Origin: an uncultured Lewinella sp. | GTDB lineage: Bacteria; Bacteroidota; Bacteroidia; Chitinophagales; Saprospiraceae | Direction of reading: 5' to 3' | DNA: 53,297 nt | NCBI GenBank assembly: GCA_913057725.1 | Contig: CAJXOS010000027.1 | Span: 1-53,297, forward strand | Shown here: positions 25,224-34,222 of the stretch, piece by piece | Numbering within the stretch: position 1 is the stretch's first letter | Layout: each line of letters begins with the position of its first letter | Notes under the pieces: generated by a model | The model's input: the letters and a program-made list of their open reading frames with translations, nothing else | Told to the model about the DNA's origin: nothing | The model's database searches: none | Translations under genes and position numbers: made by a program

Positions 25224-25230
25224 GGAGTAG

Positions 25231-25297
25231 TTGGATTGTTAGAGGATTAGATGGTTGGAAGGTAGACTTGCACCATCAAACTAACAAACCATCAAAC
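25231..25297. repeat. Imperfect inverted repeat of TTAG/CTAA units between rpoA and rplQ
   Basis: TTGTTAG plus ATGGT on the left (within 25236-25255) pair with ACCAT and CTAACAA on the right (25272-25287), with loose ends GGAT and ATCAAAC. The units recall the TTGGGTTAG array at the left window edge. Non-coding. Confidence 0.5.
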
Positions 25298-25341
25298 GAA
25301 TACACAGGCTCCCGTAGGGGAAATTTAATATGCAATAACCG

Positions 25342-25380
25342 CAATGAGGATTTTGGCTAAGCCTGTTAAGCCACTCATTG
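25342..25380 (+). promoter_or_regulatory. Strong structured leader before rplQ
   Basis: Nested stem: CAATGAG 25342-25348 / CTCATTG 25374-25380 outside and TGGCTAA / TTAAGCCA inside (25354-25360 and 25366-25373, one bulged A), with a five-base bulge on the left (GATTT) and loop GCCTG. It ends 28 bases before the rplQ ATG. The defined internal bulge makes it a good candidate for a protein-binding leader. Confidence 0.65.
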
Positions 25381-25408
25381 GGTGTTGTGAAGTTAAACGA
25401 ATTCAAAC

Positions 25409-25882
25409 ATGCGTCACGGTAAGAAATTTAACCATCTGAGCCGCAAGGCCGGGCACCGCAAAGCGCTAATGCGCAACTTGACATTGGCTCTAGTAGAGCA
25501 CAAGCGTATCAACACTACACTGGCTAAGGCGAAGGCACTTCGTCAGTTCGTTGAGCCACTAGTAACGAAGGCAAAGAACAACTCTATGCACTCTCGTCGT
25601 GTGGTATTCAGCTACCTACAGAACAAAGAAGCAGTTAAGGAGCTATTTGGCCCTATCGCTACTAAAGTAGGTGACCGCCCAGGTGGTTACGTACGTATTA
25701 TCAAAACTGGCTTCCGTAAAGGTGATGCTGCCGAAATGGCCATGATTGAATTCGTTGACTTCAACGATGTATATACTGGAGGTAAAGAGAAGAGCACTGG
25801 TGGCCGTCGTCGTCGCCGTCGTGGTGGTAAAGGAGGTGGCGCCCAGGCTGCTGCTCCTGTTGCTACTCAAGAGGAAGAATAG
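25409..25882 (+). CDS. rplQ: 50S ribosomal protein L17 with basic tail
   Basis: 157 residues against about 120-127 in E. coli. The core is standard ([56 protein letters not shown]). The last 30 or so residues are Arg-, Gly- and Ala-rich and end in Glu ([14 protein letters not shown]). Last gene of the cluster; a strong terminator follows 30 bases later. Confidence 0.98.
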   Translation: MRHGKKFNHLSRKAGHRKALMRNLTLALVEHKRINTTLAKAKALRQFVEPLVTKAKNNSMHSRRVVFSYLQNKEAVKELFGPIATKVGDRPGGYVRIIKTGFRKGDAAEMAMIEFVDFNDVYTGGKEKSTGGRRRRRRGGKGGGAQAAAPVATQEEE

Positions 25883-25911
25883 AACCTTCGGTTTAACCCG
25901 AAAAAATGAAC

Positions 25912-25952
25912 AAGCCGGCTTTCCTTATTGGAGAGCCGGCTTTCTGTTTTTT
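25912..25952 (+). terminator. Terminator of the ribosomal cluster
   Basis: AAGCCGGCT (25912-25920) pairs perfectly with AGCCGGCTT (25934-25942), followed by TCTGTTTTTT. It ends the rpsL-rplQ block. On the minus strand the stem follows the stop of the convergent lipoprotein gene and may serve both. Confidence 0.9.
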
Positions 25953-25968
25953 ATATATCAGTATCTGA

Positions 25969-26706
25969 CTATTCCCATTCACGCCGCGCTTGGTCTTCCA
26001 ATTCGGACATGGGGTAGCGGCCTACCAACTGATGGTGAAAACTTGGAGCATCCTGGCCATAAGAACGCTCATAGTACACTAGTCCCAGTTTTTCTGCATA
26101 TATCTCTTTTCCGGTAAAACGAGGTTCGATATCGCCCAGAATAGAGTCTCGCTGATCTACTGAACCTAGTACTTCAAACTGTATAGCAGGATAGGTCTCA
26201 TCTTGATAGACGTAGGTGGTATCACCTGAAAAACGCCGATTGATGAGCACGGATGTGGAGCCGTGCGGTTGAGAGGGGAGTTGGAATTTGATCTGATAGA
26301 TGTACAACTCATCATTGCCCGTTACCTCAAAGGGAAAGACATTGGCACTGAGTATTTCAGCACGAGTCTGCAGTTGTTGCCCAGCAGTATCTGTTTCAAA
26401 TAGGAATAGGTCCTGTATAAGTATACCGTTGTTTACCATTTTTTCTCGGTAAAGCTGGCGCTGAACAAAGTCGTTTTGGTAGTATGCTTTGGTGAAATAA
26501 TAAGCTGAATCTGTAGGGAGAGTCCGGTAGTACCAGAAGTCAGGGCTTAGAGAATCATAATGGAGGTCCCGGTATTCATAAACCAGACCATCGGTCAGTT
26601 CACGCAATGGAAAGTAATAGTCGCGAATGTCTCTTTGATCATTTCCACAAGTGAAAAAAAGAAAGCTGATTAGGGCAAAACAAGAAGCTCTGAAGAGTAT
26701 ACGCAT
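25969..26706 (-). CDS. Uncharacterised lipoprotein
   Basis: 245 residues. The signal peptide ends in a lipobox (LFFTCG, Cys20), so it is a predicted lipoprotein; Asn and Asp follow the cysteine. The rest is rich in Tyr, Phe and Asp with predicted beta strands and no domain I recognise. It is convergent with rplQ and divergent from secA. A weak -7-like TATCTTTA lies upstream on the minus strand. No function is assigned. Confidence 0.75.
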   Translation of the reverse strand: MRILFRASCFALISFLFFTCGNDQRDIRDYYFPLRELTDGLVYEYRDLHYDSLSPDFWYYRTLPTDSAYYFTKAYYQNDFVQRQLYREKMVNNGILIQDLFLFETDTAGQQLQTRAEILSANVFPFEVTGNDELYIYQIKFQLPSQPHGSTSVLINRRFSGDTTYVYQDETYPAIQFEVLGSVDQRDSILGDIEPRFTGKEIYAEKLGLVYYERSYGQDAPSFHHQLVGRYPMSELEDQARREWE

Positions 26707-27106
26707 AGTTAGATTAATTGTGAACTTGGTTCTGAGGGCCTAAAGATAATGCTAAGAGTTAGGCTTGGTTGATAGGTCGTGAAGCCAATTATTGAGGTAT
26801 TGTACCAGCATCCCTTTGCCTTATCGACATGTCCACCAAAGATTATGCTGCAAAATCGACAGACGAATTGAATAAATAGCTGCCAAATTGGCGGAATTCA
26901 CCACTTGGTATGGTCTATGCAATAGGTTGTTTTGTGACGAAAACCTTTCTGTTGTCAACGCTTCCGAAAGTTGATTAGTTATATCTTTGCAAGACTACAC
27001 TACTATGTCGTTTAAGACCGGTTTAGTGTTATTGATTAAGACGGCATAGCCAATTAGTAAATACCTAGCCTTCCTCCGGGATAGGCCTAAATGATATTCC
27101 TGAAAG
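26707..27106. other. Divergent intergenic region and secA leader
   Basis: 400 bases without a gene. The right half holds the secA -7 box TATCTTTG (26982-26989). An inverted repeat TCAAC (26955) / GTTGA (26970) sits about where a -33 element would lie. The leader then folds into an 11-bp stem with two G-U pairs (CTATGTCGTTT 27003 / AGACGGCATAG 27039) and a second smaller stem TAGCCT 27066 / AGGCCTA 27083. The left half (26735-26940) shows nothing I can name. Confidence 0.55.
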
Positions 27107-30100
27107 ATGTTGAAGAGTATTTCTTCCGGGCTGAAAAATTTGTTCGGAACCAAGTATGATCGGGATGTAGCTACCTATCAACCCGTAGTGGAAGAAATCA
27201 ACGAGATTTTTGTTGGTTTAGCAACGCTCTCAAATGATGAGCTTCGGAATAAGACCTTAGAATTTCGTACTCGTATTGCTGAGTATCTTTCTGAGATCGA
27301 CGAGGAGATCGAACAGTTGCAGAAAGAGGCCGAAGAAACAGAGGACCTTCTTGCCAAGGAGCAACTCTTTGCCGATATAGACAAGCTATACAAGCAGCGT
27401 GACGAAGAGCTTGAGGTAGTGCTGAAAGAGCTCCTGCCGGCGGCTTTTGCGGTAGTTAAAGAAACTGCTCGCCGCTTTTCTCAGAACGAGACCTTAACCG
27501 TCGAAGCCACTGATCATGATCGTAGTCTTGCAAGCAACAGCAATAAGAACTATGTGTCTATTGATGGTAACCAAGCTAGCTGGAAGAATAGTTGGGTAGC
27601 AGCCGGAGGTGACATCACTTGGAATATGATCCACTATGATGTACAGCTGATTGGTGGTATGGTGCTTCATGATGGTAAGATCGCGGAGATGCAGACGGGG
27701 GAAGGTAAAACCTTGGTAGCCACATTGCCAGCTTACCTAAATGGACTATCCGGAAAGGGCGTACACGTTGTAACAGTGAACGACTACCTGGCTCGTCGTG
27801 ACTGTGAGTGGGTAGGACCAATATTCGAATTCCTTTACCTAACTATCGACTGTATTGATAAGTACCGCCCGCACTCACCGGAGCGGATTGCTGCTTACAA
27901 CTGTGATATTACTTACGGTACGAATAACGAGTTTGGTTTCGACTACTTGCGTGACAACATGGTGCGTAACGCCAATGAGCGAGTACAAGGTAAGCACCAC
28001 TATGCAATGGTGGATGAGGTAGACTCGGTATTGATTGATGATGCGCGTACGCCGTTGATCATCTCTGGTCCTGTACCGCAGGGTAGTGAAGATCAAGAAT
28101 ACATTTCTTTGAAGCCGTTCGTTGAGCGCTTGTTGAGCGAGCAACGTAAGATGGCTAACGGGTTCCTCAGTGAGGCTAAAAAAGCCTTCAAAGAGGACAA
28201 CCTTGGGCACGAAGAGGGGCAAGCAGGTTTGGCATTATTACGTGCTTATCGCGCCTTGCCTAAGAGCCGTCCTTTAATCAAGTTCCTAAGTCAGGAAGGT
28301 GTACGTGTTAACCTTCAGAAGGCGGAAAACTTCTATATGCAGGAGCAGTCTAAGCACATGCATATAGCAGACGAGCCGCTGCTATTTACTATCGACGAGA
28401 AGAACCGTCAGGTAGAACTGACCGAGCGCGGAATTGAGTACTTGTCGAAAGGTAAGGAAGATCCAACCTTCTTCATCATGCCAGATATTGCCTCTGAGAT
28501 GGTTGCTATCGACGATAATGCAGAGCTGAGCGATGTAGAGAAGGCGGATGCCAAGAATAAACTAGCGCAAGACTACTCGGTAAAGTCAAAGCGTGTTCAC
28601 TCCATGAGTCAGCTTTTGAAAGCGTATACGCTTTTCGATCGCGAGGAAGACTATGTAGTGATGGATGGCCAGGTAAAGATTGTAGACGAACAGACTGGTC
28701 GTATGATGGAAGGTCGTCGCTACAGTGATGGTCTTCACCAAGCCTTGGAAGCCAAGGAGAATGTAAAGGTTGGTGATGTAACACAAACCTATGCAACCGT
28801 AACCTTGCAGAACTACTTCCGGATGTACCACAAACTATCGGGTATGACCGGTACGGCGGAAACAGAGGCCAGTGAGTTGTGGGAAATCTACAAGCTGGAC
28901 GTTGTAGTGATTCCTACCAACCGTCCAATTCAGCGTGATGATCGCGAAGACTTGGTATATAAGACAGAACGCGAGAAGTTCAATGCGGTAGCAGAAGAGA
29001 TTGTCAACTTAAGTAATGCCGGTCGTCCAGTATTGGTTGGTACTACAACGGTTGACGTTTCAGAGAAGCTAAGCCGTCTGTTGAAGCTACGCGGTATTGA
29101 CCATAACGTGTTGAACGCGAAGCAACACCAGCGCGAGGCCGAAATTGTAGCGGAAGCGGGTAATGCAGGAAAAGTGACGATTGCCACCAACATGGCAGGT
29201 CGTGGTACGGATATTAAGCTATCAGACGAAGTAAAAGCGGCGGGCGGTTTGGCCATTATTGGTACCGAGCGTCACGACTCTCGTCGAGTTGACCGTCAGC
29301 TACGTGGTCGTGCTGGTCGTCAGGGAGACCCTGGTAGCTCTCAGTTCTATATCTCTTTGGAAGATAAACTGATGCGTCTGTTCCAATCGGAGCGTATCGC
29401 TAAGTTGATGGATGGTATGGGCCACCAGGATGGAGAGGTAATCCAGCACCGGATGGTTACCAAGTCGATCGAACGTGCGCAGAAGAAGGTAGAGGAAAAC
29501 GCCTTTGGTATTCGTAAGCGATTGCTGGAATACGATGACGTAATGAACATCCAGCGTGAAGCTATCTACAAGAAGCGTGATAACGCATTAGAAGGTGAGC
29601 GTTTGAGCGTGGACTTGAATAACATGTTCCACGGATTGATCGAGGAATTGGTGTACAGCCATAAACAGAGTGGTAGCTTCGAGACTTTCGAACAGGCTTG
29701 TATATCGATGATCGGTTTAGATCCAAAGATGGATGCAATCGATTTCAACGAAGGTGATGAGGAAGACTTGGTAGCGCGGGTAGAAGAGCAGTTTAAGGAA
29801 CTCTACGCACGTAAGTACCAGCAGATCACAGAAATGATCATGCCGCAGATCAAGCATGTTCATGAGACGCAGAGCGATCGTTATAAGCGAATTTTACTTC
29901 CATTTACTGATGGTAGTACGCACCCGCTAAATGTGACAGCTGACCTTGAGCGCGCTGTGAAGAGTAATGGTACCAGCGTTGTACGTGATATTGAGCAGGC
30001 AGTAACGCTTGCCATCATCGACGAGAAGTGGAAGAATCACTTGCGGAGCATGGATGAACTTAAAGATTCATCACAAGCTGCCTCATTTGAGCAGAAAGAC

Positions 30101-30439
30101 CCACTGGTAGTCTATAAGATGGAAGCCTACAAGCTGTTCGAAAACCTGATTTTGGAGACGAACGAAGCGGTAACAAGCTACCTCGCTAAAGGTAGTCTTG
30201 CCCTTAATTCGAATGTGCAACAAGCGAAGGAAGAGAAGACCAACCTTAAAGGAACACGTACCAGTCGCGCAGCTGATGACGGTGAGCGGATGCAGCGTGC
30301 AGCCGCTGAAAGCGCGGGACGTGGCCAGCGTCGTAAGCCAGAAACCTTCAAGCGTGACGAGAAGAAAATTGGTCGAAATGATCCATGTCCTTGTGGCAGT
30401 GGAAAGAAATATAAGCAGTGCCACGGACGTGGTGCATAA
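27107..30439 (+). CDS. secA: Protein translocase ATPase SecA
   Basis: 1110 residues, long as is usual in Bacteroidota (E. coli 901). Motor that drives preproteins through SecYEG. Walker A is [13 protein letters not shown]; Walker B-type [16 protein letters not shown] follows. The second nucleotide-binding fold has [12 protein letters not shown] and [20 protein letters not shown]. The C-terminus is a zinc-binding SEC-C motif ([14 protein letters not shown]) after a basic linker. Extra length lies mainly in the N-terminal helical region (an acidic coiled stretch, residues about 55-115) and an insert around residues 330-390. It has its own promoter and a structured leader. Confidence 0.99.
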   Translation: MLKSISSGLKNLFGTKYDRDVATYQPVVEEINEIFVGLATLSNDELRNKTLEFRTRIAEYLSEIDEEIEQLQKEAEETEDLLAKEQLFADIDKLYKQRDEELEVVLKELLPAAFAVVKETARRFSQNETLTVEATDHDRSLASNSNKNYVSIDGNQASWKNSWVAAGGDITWNMIHYDVQLIGGMVLHDGKIAEMQTGEGKTLVATLPAYLNGLSGKGVHVVTVNDYLARRDCEWVGPIFEFLYLTIDCIDKYRPHSPERIAAYNCDITYGTNNEFGFDYLRDNMVRNANERVQGKHHYAMVDEVDSVLIDDARTPLIISGPVPQGSEDQEYISLKPFVERLLSEQRKMANGFLSEAKKAFKEDNLGHEEGQAGLALLRAYRALPKSRPLIKFLSQEGVRVNLQKAENFYMQEQSKHMHIADEPLLFTIDEKNRQVELTERGIEYLSKGKEDPTFFIMPDIASEMVAIDDNAELSDVEKADAKNKLAQDYSVKSKRVHSMSQLLKAYTLFDREEDYVVMDGQVKIVDEQTGRMMEGRRYSDGLHQALEAKENVKVGDVTQTYATVTLQNYFRMYHKLSGMTGTAETEASELWEIYKLDVVVIPTNRPIQRDDREDLVYKTEREKFNAVAEEIVNLSNAGRPVLVGTTTVDVSEKLSRLLKLRGIDHNVLNAKQHQREAEIVAEAGNAGKVTIATNMAGRGTDIKLSDEVKAAGGLAIIGTERHDSRRVDRQLRGRAGRQGDPGSSQFYISLEDKLMRLFQSERIAKLMDGMGHQDGEVIQHRMVTKSIERAQKKVEENAFGIRKRLLEYDDVMNIQREAIYKKRDNALEGERLSVDLNNMFHGLIEELVYSHKQSGSFETFEQACISMIGLDPKMDAIDFNEGDEEDLVARVEEQFKELYARKYQQITEMIMPQIKHVHETQSDRYKRILLPFTDGSTHPLNVTADLERAVKSNGTSVVRDIEQAVTLAIIDEKWKNHLRSMDELKDSSQAASFEQKDPLVVYKMEAYKLFENLILETNEAVTSYLAKGSLALNSNVQQAKEEKTNLKGTRTSRAADDGERMQRAAAESAGRGQRRKPETFKRDEKKIGRNDPCPCGSGKKYKQCHGRGA

Positions 30440-30476
30440 AAAAGCCTCATTCTAAGTATCTGAGGTTTAGCGGCTT

Positions 30477-30560
30477 GGACTTTTTCAACTGTCAAGTTGA
30501 TTAAAAACTAATTAATATTAAGTTTTTATCCTCTATCTTGGCAGTTGAAAAGTACAGTCC
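30477..30560. repeat. Inverted repeat between secA and deoC
   Basis: GGAC-TTTTTCAACTGTCAAG (30477-30496) is inverted as CTTGGCAGTTGAAAAGT plus a 4-base insert and TCC (30537-30560). The 40-base centre is very AT-rich. A nested TCAACT/AGTTGA hairpin (30485-30500) could act in termination after secA. The centre ends in TATCTTGG (30534-30541), a weak -7 box for deoC. Confidence 0.65.
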
Positions 30561-30644
30561 GACAGAACAGAAAGCGCTCTTGAATCTCCAACTTTATAGG
30601 TGTTTTCTGCCCACTGTCCACCCGTGAACTAACCCCAGTGTTGA

Positions 30645-31295
30645 ATGAAGATCGCCTCATTTATTGATCATACCGTTCTTAAGGCGGAAACTACCCTAGC
30701 AGATGTTAAACGCATCTGTGCGGAAGCAATCGAGCATCAGTTCGCGGCTGTTTGTGTTCCTCCTTATTATGTAGCACCTGCTCGCCAGGCCCTTCAAGAC
30801 TCGAGTGTGCGTCTTGCTACAGTTATTGGTTTTCCAATGGGGTACTCTGCCACGGTGGCCAAAGTCGAAGAGATCAAACGGGCTATTGATGAAGGTGCAG
30901 ATGAATTCGACGTGGTTATCAATGTAGCTGCGGTAAAAAATGGAAACTGGGCATTCGTTCGCAATGATCTAGATCGCATGGTGACGGCCTGTCACCTTCG
31001 CGCTAAGCATATCAAAGTTATTATTGAGACTGGCCTGCTGGAGAAAGAAGAGATTCGTCAGTTGTGCACGATCTGTAATGATCTTGAACCTGATTACGTC
31101 AAGACTTCTACTGGTTTTAATGGTGCCGGTGCTAATCCAGAAGTGATCCGCTTACTGCGTTCTCTGCTTAAGCCAGAAATCAAGCTTAAGGCTTCAGGTG
31201 GTATTCGTACCGCTGATGATGCCCGCGCTTTGATTGAGGCTGGTGCTAACCGATTGGGCGCATCTAAAGGGATATCTATTGTTTCTGAGGAGTAG
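30645..31295 (+). CDS. deoC: Deoxyribose-phosphate aldolase
   Basis: 216 residues, class I aldolase that splits 2-deoxyribose 5-phosphate into glyceraldehyde 3-phosphate and acetaldehyde. The Schiff-base lysine is K153 in DYVKTSTGF; a second lysine is in IKLKASGGIRTADDA. The N-terminal FIDHTVLK is also typical. TIM-barrel size is normal. No other nucleoside-catabolism gene is adjacent. Confidence 0.97.
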   Translation: MKIASFIDHTVLKAETTLADVKRICAEAIEHQFAAVCVPPYYVAPARQALQDSSVRLATVIGFPMGYSATVAKVEEIKRAIDEGADEFDVVINVAAVKNGNWAFVRNDLDRMVTACHLRAKHIKVIIETGLLEKEEIRQLCTICNDLEPDYVKTSTGFNGAGANPEVIRLLRSLLKPEIKLKASGGIRTADDARALIEAGANRLGASKGISIVSEE

Positions 31296-31298
31296 CAC

Positions 31299-31306
31299 TA
31301 TCTTTA
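31299..31306 (+). promoter_or_regulatory. Putative -7 box of the SecD-P1-like lipoprotein gene
   Basis: TATCTTTA, one mismatch from TAnnTTTG, three bases after the deoC stop and 28 bases before the ATG at 31335. It suggests separate transcription from deoC. No clear -33 box. Confidence 0.4.
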
Positions 31307-31334
31307 GGTTCATAGGCCGAATTGTACAGTGCAT

Positions 31335-32252
31335 ATGAACAAGTATTTCCTTATCATTTCGTTGATTGTATTGATCGTTTCTTGCAAGGAGAAGCCCTTT
31401 ATTGCTGTACATTTAGCAGCAAGTGAAGGTGAGTATTCTGAAGCAGAATATCAACAGGCTGTAGAGGCTGTGAAGTCTCGTCTGCACGTACAAGACGTTT
31501 CCTTTGAGTCCGTCAGTTTTTCTCCACAGTCTAAAGAGATTGTAGTGCTCCTAATGGCCGATGCCGCAACTCCAGGTCAATTGGAGGCATTAACGGCTCA
31601 CCTTGAAATTGGCTTTTGGCCGGTGCGCCCTCGTATTGCACCTGAGGTCATCGAATTCCTCGAGGGGTTTTCAGATGATAAGCGTAGTAAATGGCCTTGG
31701 ACTAGCGTGACGTTCATAGAGGGGGATAATGATCCGCGAATAGATGTGTTCGCACTAAGCAGAGATGCGTCTGTACTGGACACCGTAGAAACACTGTTGG
31801 ATGCCATGCTGCCGGAGGGACGAGTTGCCCGTTGGAGAGAAGAGGCAAGCCCCTATTATGCTGGCCCTGAGCCCTATCACCAGCTCTACATACTAGAGAC
31901 GGATGGTGCCCAGCGAGCACCGGTTAATCAAGTGCATATTGAATCAGCAGAGATGGTTATTGATGATTATTCTGCTCAGGTTTTGTTGCAAATAGATTTT
32001 GATGAAGAGGGTACTGCCCTTTGGGAAGAGATAACTGAGCAGGCGGCACATGCCGATAGGGGATGTGTGGCTATTACAGTGGGCGATCGGGTGCTTTCTG
32101 CTCCTATGGTCCGGGAACCGATTCGTGAAGGGAGCTCTGTCATCACTGGAGCATTTAGCGTGTTTGAGGTTGATGAAATGGCGCAGGTTTTGAATAGTGG
32201 AAGCTTGCCCATGCCTTTAACAGTAATTAGGATTAAGGAGCGAAAAGAATAA
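31335..32252 (+). CDS. Lipoprotein resembling the SecD periplasmic P1 domain
   Basis: 305 residues with a lipoprotein signal (LIVLIVSCKEK, Cys17) and no membrane helices. The C-terminal 110 residues follow the SecD P1 'head' pattern: LLQIDFDEEGTALWEEITEQ, then CVAITVGDRVLSAPMVREPI, GSSVITGAFSVFEVDEMAQV and LNSGSLPMPL. The N-terminal part (VEAVKSRLHVQDVSFESVSF ... EIVVLLMADAATPGQLEAL) resembles the P1 base. SecD uses this domain to help pull preproteins across the membrane; here it is detached from the membrane part and lipid-anchored. It lies 0.9 kb after secA, next to deoC. Function is inferred from resemblance only. The GTG at 31329 is an alternative start. Confidence 0.7.
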   Translation: MNKYFLIISLIVLIVSCKEKPFIAVHLAASEGEYSEAEYQQAVEAVKSRLHVQDVSFESVSFSPQSKEIVVLLMADAATPGQLEALTAHLEIGFWPVRPRIAPEVIEFLEGFSDDKRSKWPWTSVTFIEGDNDPRIDVFALSRDASVLDTVETLLDAMLPEGRVARWREEASPYYAGPEPYHQLYILETDGAQRAPVNQVHIESAEMVIDDYSAQVLLQIDFDEEGTALWEEITEQAAHADRGCVAITVGDRVLSAPMVREPIREGSSVITGAFSVFEVDEMAQVLNSGSLPMPLTVIRIKERKE

Positions 32253-32265
32253 GCCAGCATTTGTC

Positions 32266-32273
32266 TATCTTTG
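32266..32273 (+). promoter_or_regulatory. Putative -7 box of the SPOR-like gene
   Basis: TATCTTTG, a full match to TAnnTTTG, about 36 bases before the ATG at 32309. A -33 element is not evident. It could drive the SPOR-like gene and rodA together. Confidence 0.55.
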
Positions 32274-32308
32274 TTTAGAGCCTCGGCTTGATCTTGATAA
32301 TAAATTGG

Positions 32309-32713
32309 ATGATGAAGAAAATATTACCTATCGTTTTGATTCTGAGTGCCCTTGTAGTTGGTCTACAAGCGCAGTCGGTACAGGTAAAGATGGATCCCAT
32401 TATTGGGAGTATGCTTGAGCAGCATACAGCAAACAATAAAGCTGAAGCTACAGTAGCAGGTTGGCGCGTACAAATCCTAGCTACCACTAACCGTCAGCGT
32501 TTGGAAAGCGTGCAACAGTCTTTCCGTTACCATTATCCAAATGTACCAGTGGATTGGATGCACGACCGTCCGTACTATAAGCTCCAAGCGGGAGCGTTCC
32601 GGACCAAGCAAGATGCGCTTCGCCTGAAGTACATTCTTAGCCGCGAGTACGAGGGTTTGTACTTGGTACGCGATGATGCTATTTCCAAAACAGAACTGCT
32701 CAACTACTATTAG
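32309..32713 (+). CDS. Secreted SPOR-domain-like protein
   Basis: 134 residues with a cleavable signal peptide (ILPIVLILSALVVGLQAQ). The rest fits a SPOR fold of about 75 residues: AGWRVQILATTNRQRLESVQ, FRYHYPNVPVDW, then YYKLQAGAFRTKQDALRLKY. SPOR domains bind denuded glycan strands of peptidoglycan. The neighbour rodA, 54 bases downstream, fits a cell-wall role. A start three bases later is equally possible. Confidence 0.8.
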   Translation: MMKKILPIVLILSALVVGLQAQSVQVKMDPIIGSMLEQHTANNKAEATVAGWRVQILATTNRQRLESVQQSFRYHYPNVPVDWMHDRPYYKLQAGAFRTKQDALRLKYILSREYEGLYLVRDDAISKTELLNYY

Positions 32714-32767
32714 GGCAGGGCAGTTGTGATCCCGCCGATCGATTGTATACTCTTGTAAGCTTTTGTG

Positions 32768-34219
32768 ATGTCCGAAAATCGGCAGACCTACCTCCTCAAT
32801 ATTGATTACGTTACCTTTTGTATCTACCTGGCACTGGTGGGTATTGGTGGCTTGTTTATTTTTTCGGTAGATGTCCAGCAGTCCGGACCACCTGAGGGTA
32901 TATCGGATTTTCTGTTCCATACCTTGGCCGGAAAACAGGTTCTTTGGATCATTATTTGTCTGCTGGTCTTTTCGTTTATCGTCTTTTTTATCGACCATAA
33001 GTTCTGGCAGGTCTTTGCCTACTTGATTTACGGTCTTGGAATACTGGGTTTAGTTCTGGTCCTCTTCTTAGGGACGAATATTAAGGGAGCTACCTCCTGG
33101 TTTACCTTTGGTGGGGCCTCCTTCCAGCCTTCAGAGATCGCCAAATTTGGGACATGCCTGGGGGTTGCCGCTTTACTAGGGCACTGGAGTACCGATCTCC
33201 GGAAAATCCAACATATCGGGCGGGTTGTTGCTCTGTTCTTGGTGCCCTCTGCACTTATCTTATTGCAACCTGATGCTGGTTCGGCCCTCGTATTTATGTC
33301 CTTCTTGATCGTGATGTATCGCGAGGGGCTCAATCCGCTGCTTTATGTCATTGGCTTTTCGGGAGCTGCTACCTTTATACTTAGTATCCTCTTCCCTCCA
33401 GTGATGCTCATAACGATCTTAGCCTGGGTGGGAATGCTTGTCTACGTCTCCTACGAGAAAAAGCAGCCCATGCGATGGTACTTGGGCATTCTTGTAGTAG
33501 GAGCGCTACTGGCTTTTGGATATATGGAAGGCTACGAATGGCCCACGATGTGGGTGGCAATTGCTGGATTGTTAGGGTTGAGTTACTGGCAATATCTGAA
33601 CTTTCGACCCAAGGTTATCCCAGTAGTAATGCTAGCGTTTGCACTCACCAGTGGATTATCCGTAGGAAGTAACTACGTATTCAATGACGTATTGAAACCG
33701 CACCAACAACAACGGATCGATGTATGGCTGCGCCCGGCAGAAGCGAAGAAGAGAAATAAGGACTCGGTGATGAATTTGGAGAACTCCATGTTAGCTATCG
33801 GTGCTGGCAATGTTACGGGGCGCGGGTTGTTCTCTGGAAGAATGACACAAGGGCGTTGGGTGCCAGAACAAGATACAGACTTCATTTTCTGTACGATCGG
33901 TGAAGAGCAGGGCTTTGTTGGTTCTGCTGCGGTAGTTATCTTGTATTTACTACTCATTCTTCGAATTAGCATGATTGCGGAGCGGCAAAAGGTCGCATTC
34001 AGCCGAATATATGCCTACGGGGTGGCGGGTATTTTATTTGTCCACTTCATTGTCAATATTGGTATGACCATGGGGCTGTTACCTATCATTGGTATTCCCT
34101 TACCGTTTCTGAGCAAAGGAGGATCCAGCCTCTTAGGCTTTACGATTATGCTTGCTGTGCTCTTGAAATTAGACAAACATCGAGGGCGACAGAAGAAGAA
34201 TACCATCGTCAATTTTTAA
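32768..34219 (+). CDS. rodA: RodA, SEDS peptidoglycan glycosyltransferase
   Basis: 483 residues with about ten or more membrane helices. SEDS proteins polymerise lipid II in the inner membrane together with a class B PBP. Typical motifs: GATSWFTFGGASFQPSEIAK (about residues 100-119), LLQPDAGSALVF with the catalytic-type aspartate region, EQDTDFIFCTIGEEQGFVGS and IGIPLPFLSKGGSSLL near the end. A GTG just upstream at 32765 is an alternative start. It is unusual in standing apart from mreBCD and mrdA, none of which are in view. Could in principle be FtsW, but RodA-type length and motifs are closer. Confidence 0.9.
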   Translation: MSENRQTYLLNIDYVTFCIYLALVGIGGLFIFSVDVQQSGPPEGISDFLFHTLAGKQVLWIIICLLVFSFIVFFIDHKFWQVFAYLIYGLGILGLVLVLFLGTNIKGATSWFTFGGASFQPSEIAKFGTCLGVAALLGHWSTDLRKIQHIGRVVALFLVPSALILLQPDAGSALVFMSFLIVMYREGLNPLLYVIGFSGAATFILSILFPPVMLITILAWVGMLVYVSYEKKQPMRWYLGILVVGALLAFGYMEGYEWPTMWVAIAGLLGLSYWQYLNFRPKVIPVVMLAFALTSGLSVGSNYVFNDVLKPHQQQRIDVWLRPAEAKKRNKDSVMNLENSMLAIGAGNVTGRGLFSGRMTQGRWVPEQDTDFIFCTIGEEQGFVGSAAVVILYLLLILRISMIAERQKVAFSRIYAYGVAGILFVHFIVNIGMTMGLLPIIGIPLPFLSKGGSSLLGFTIMLAVLLKLDKHRGRQKKNTIVNF

Positions 34220-34222
34220 GTC

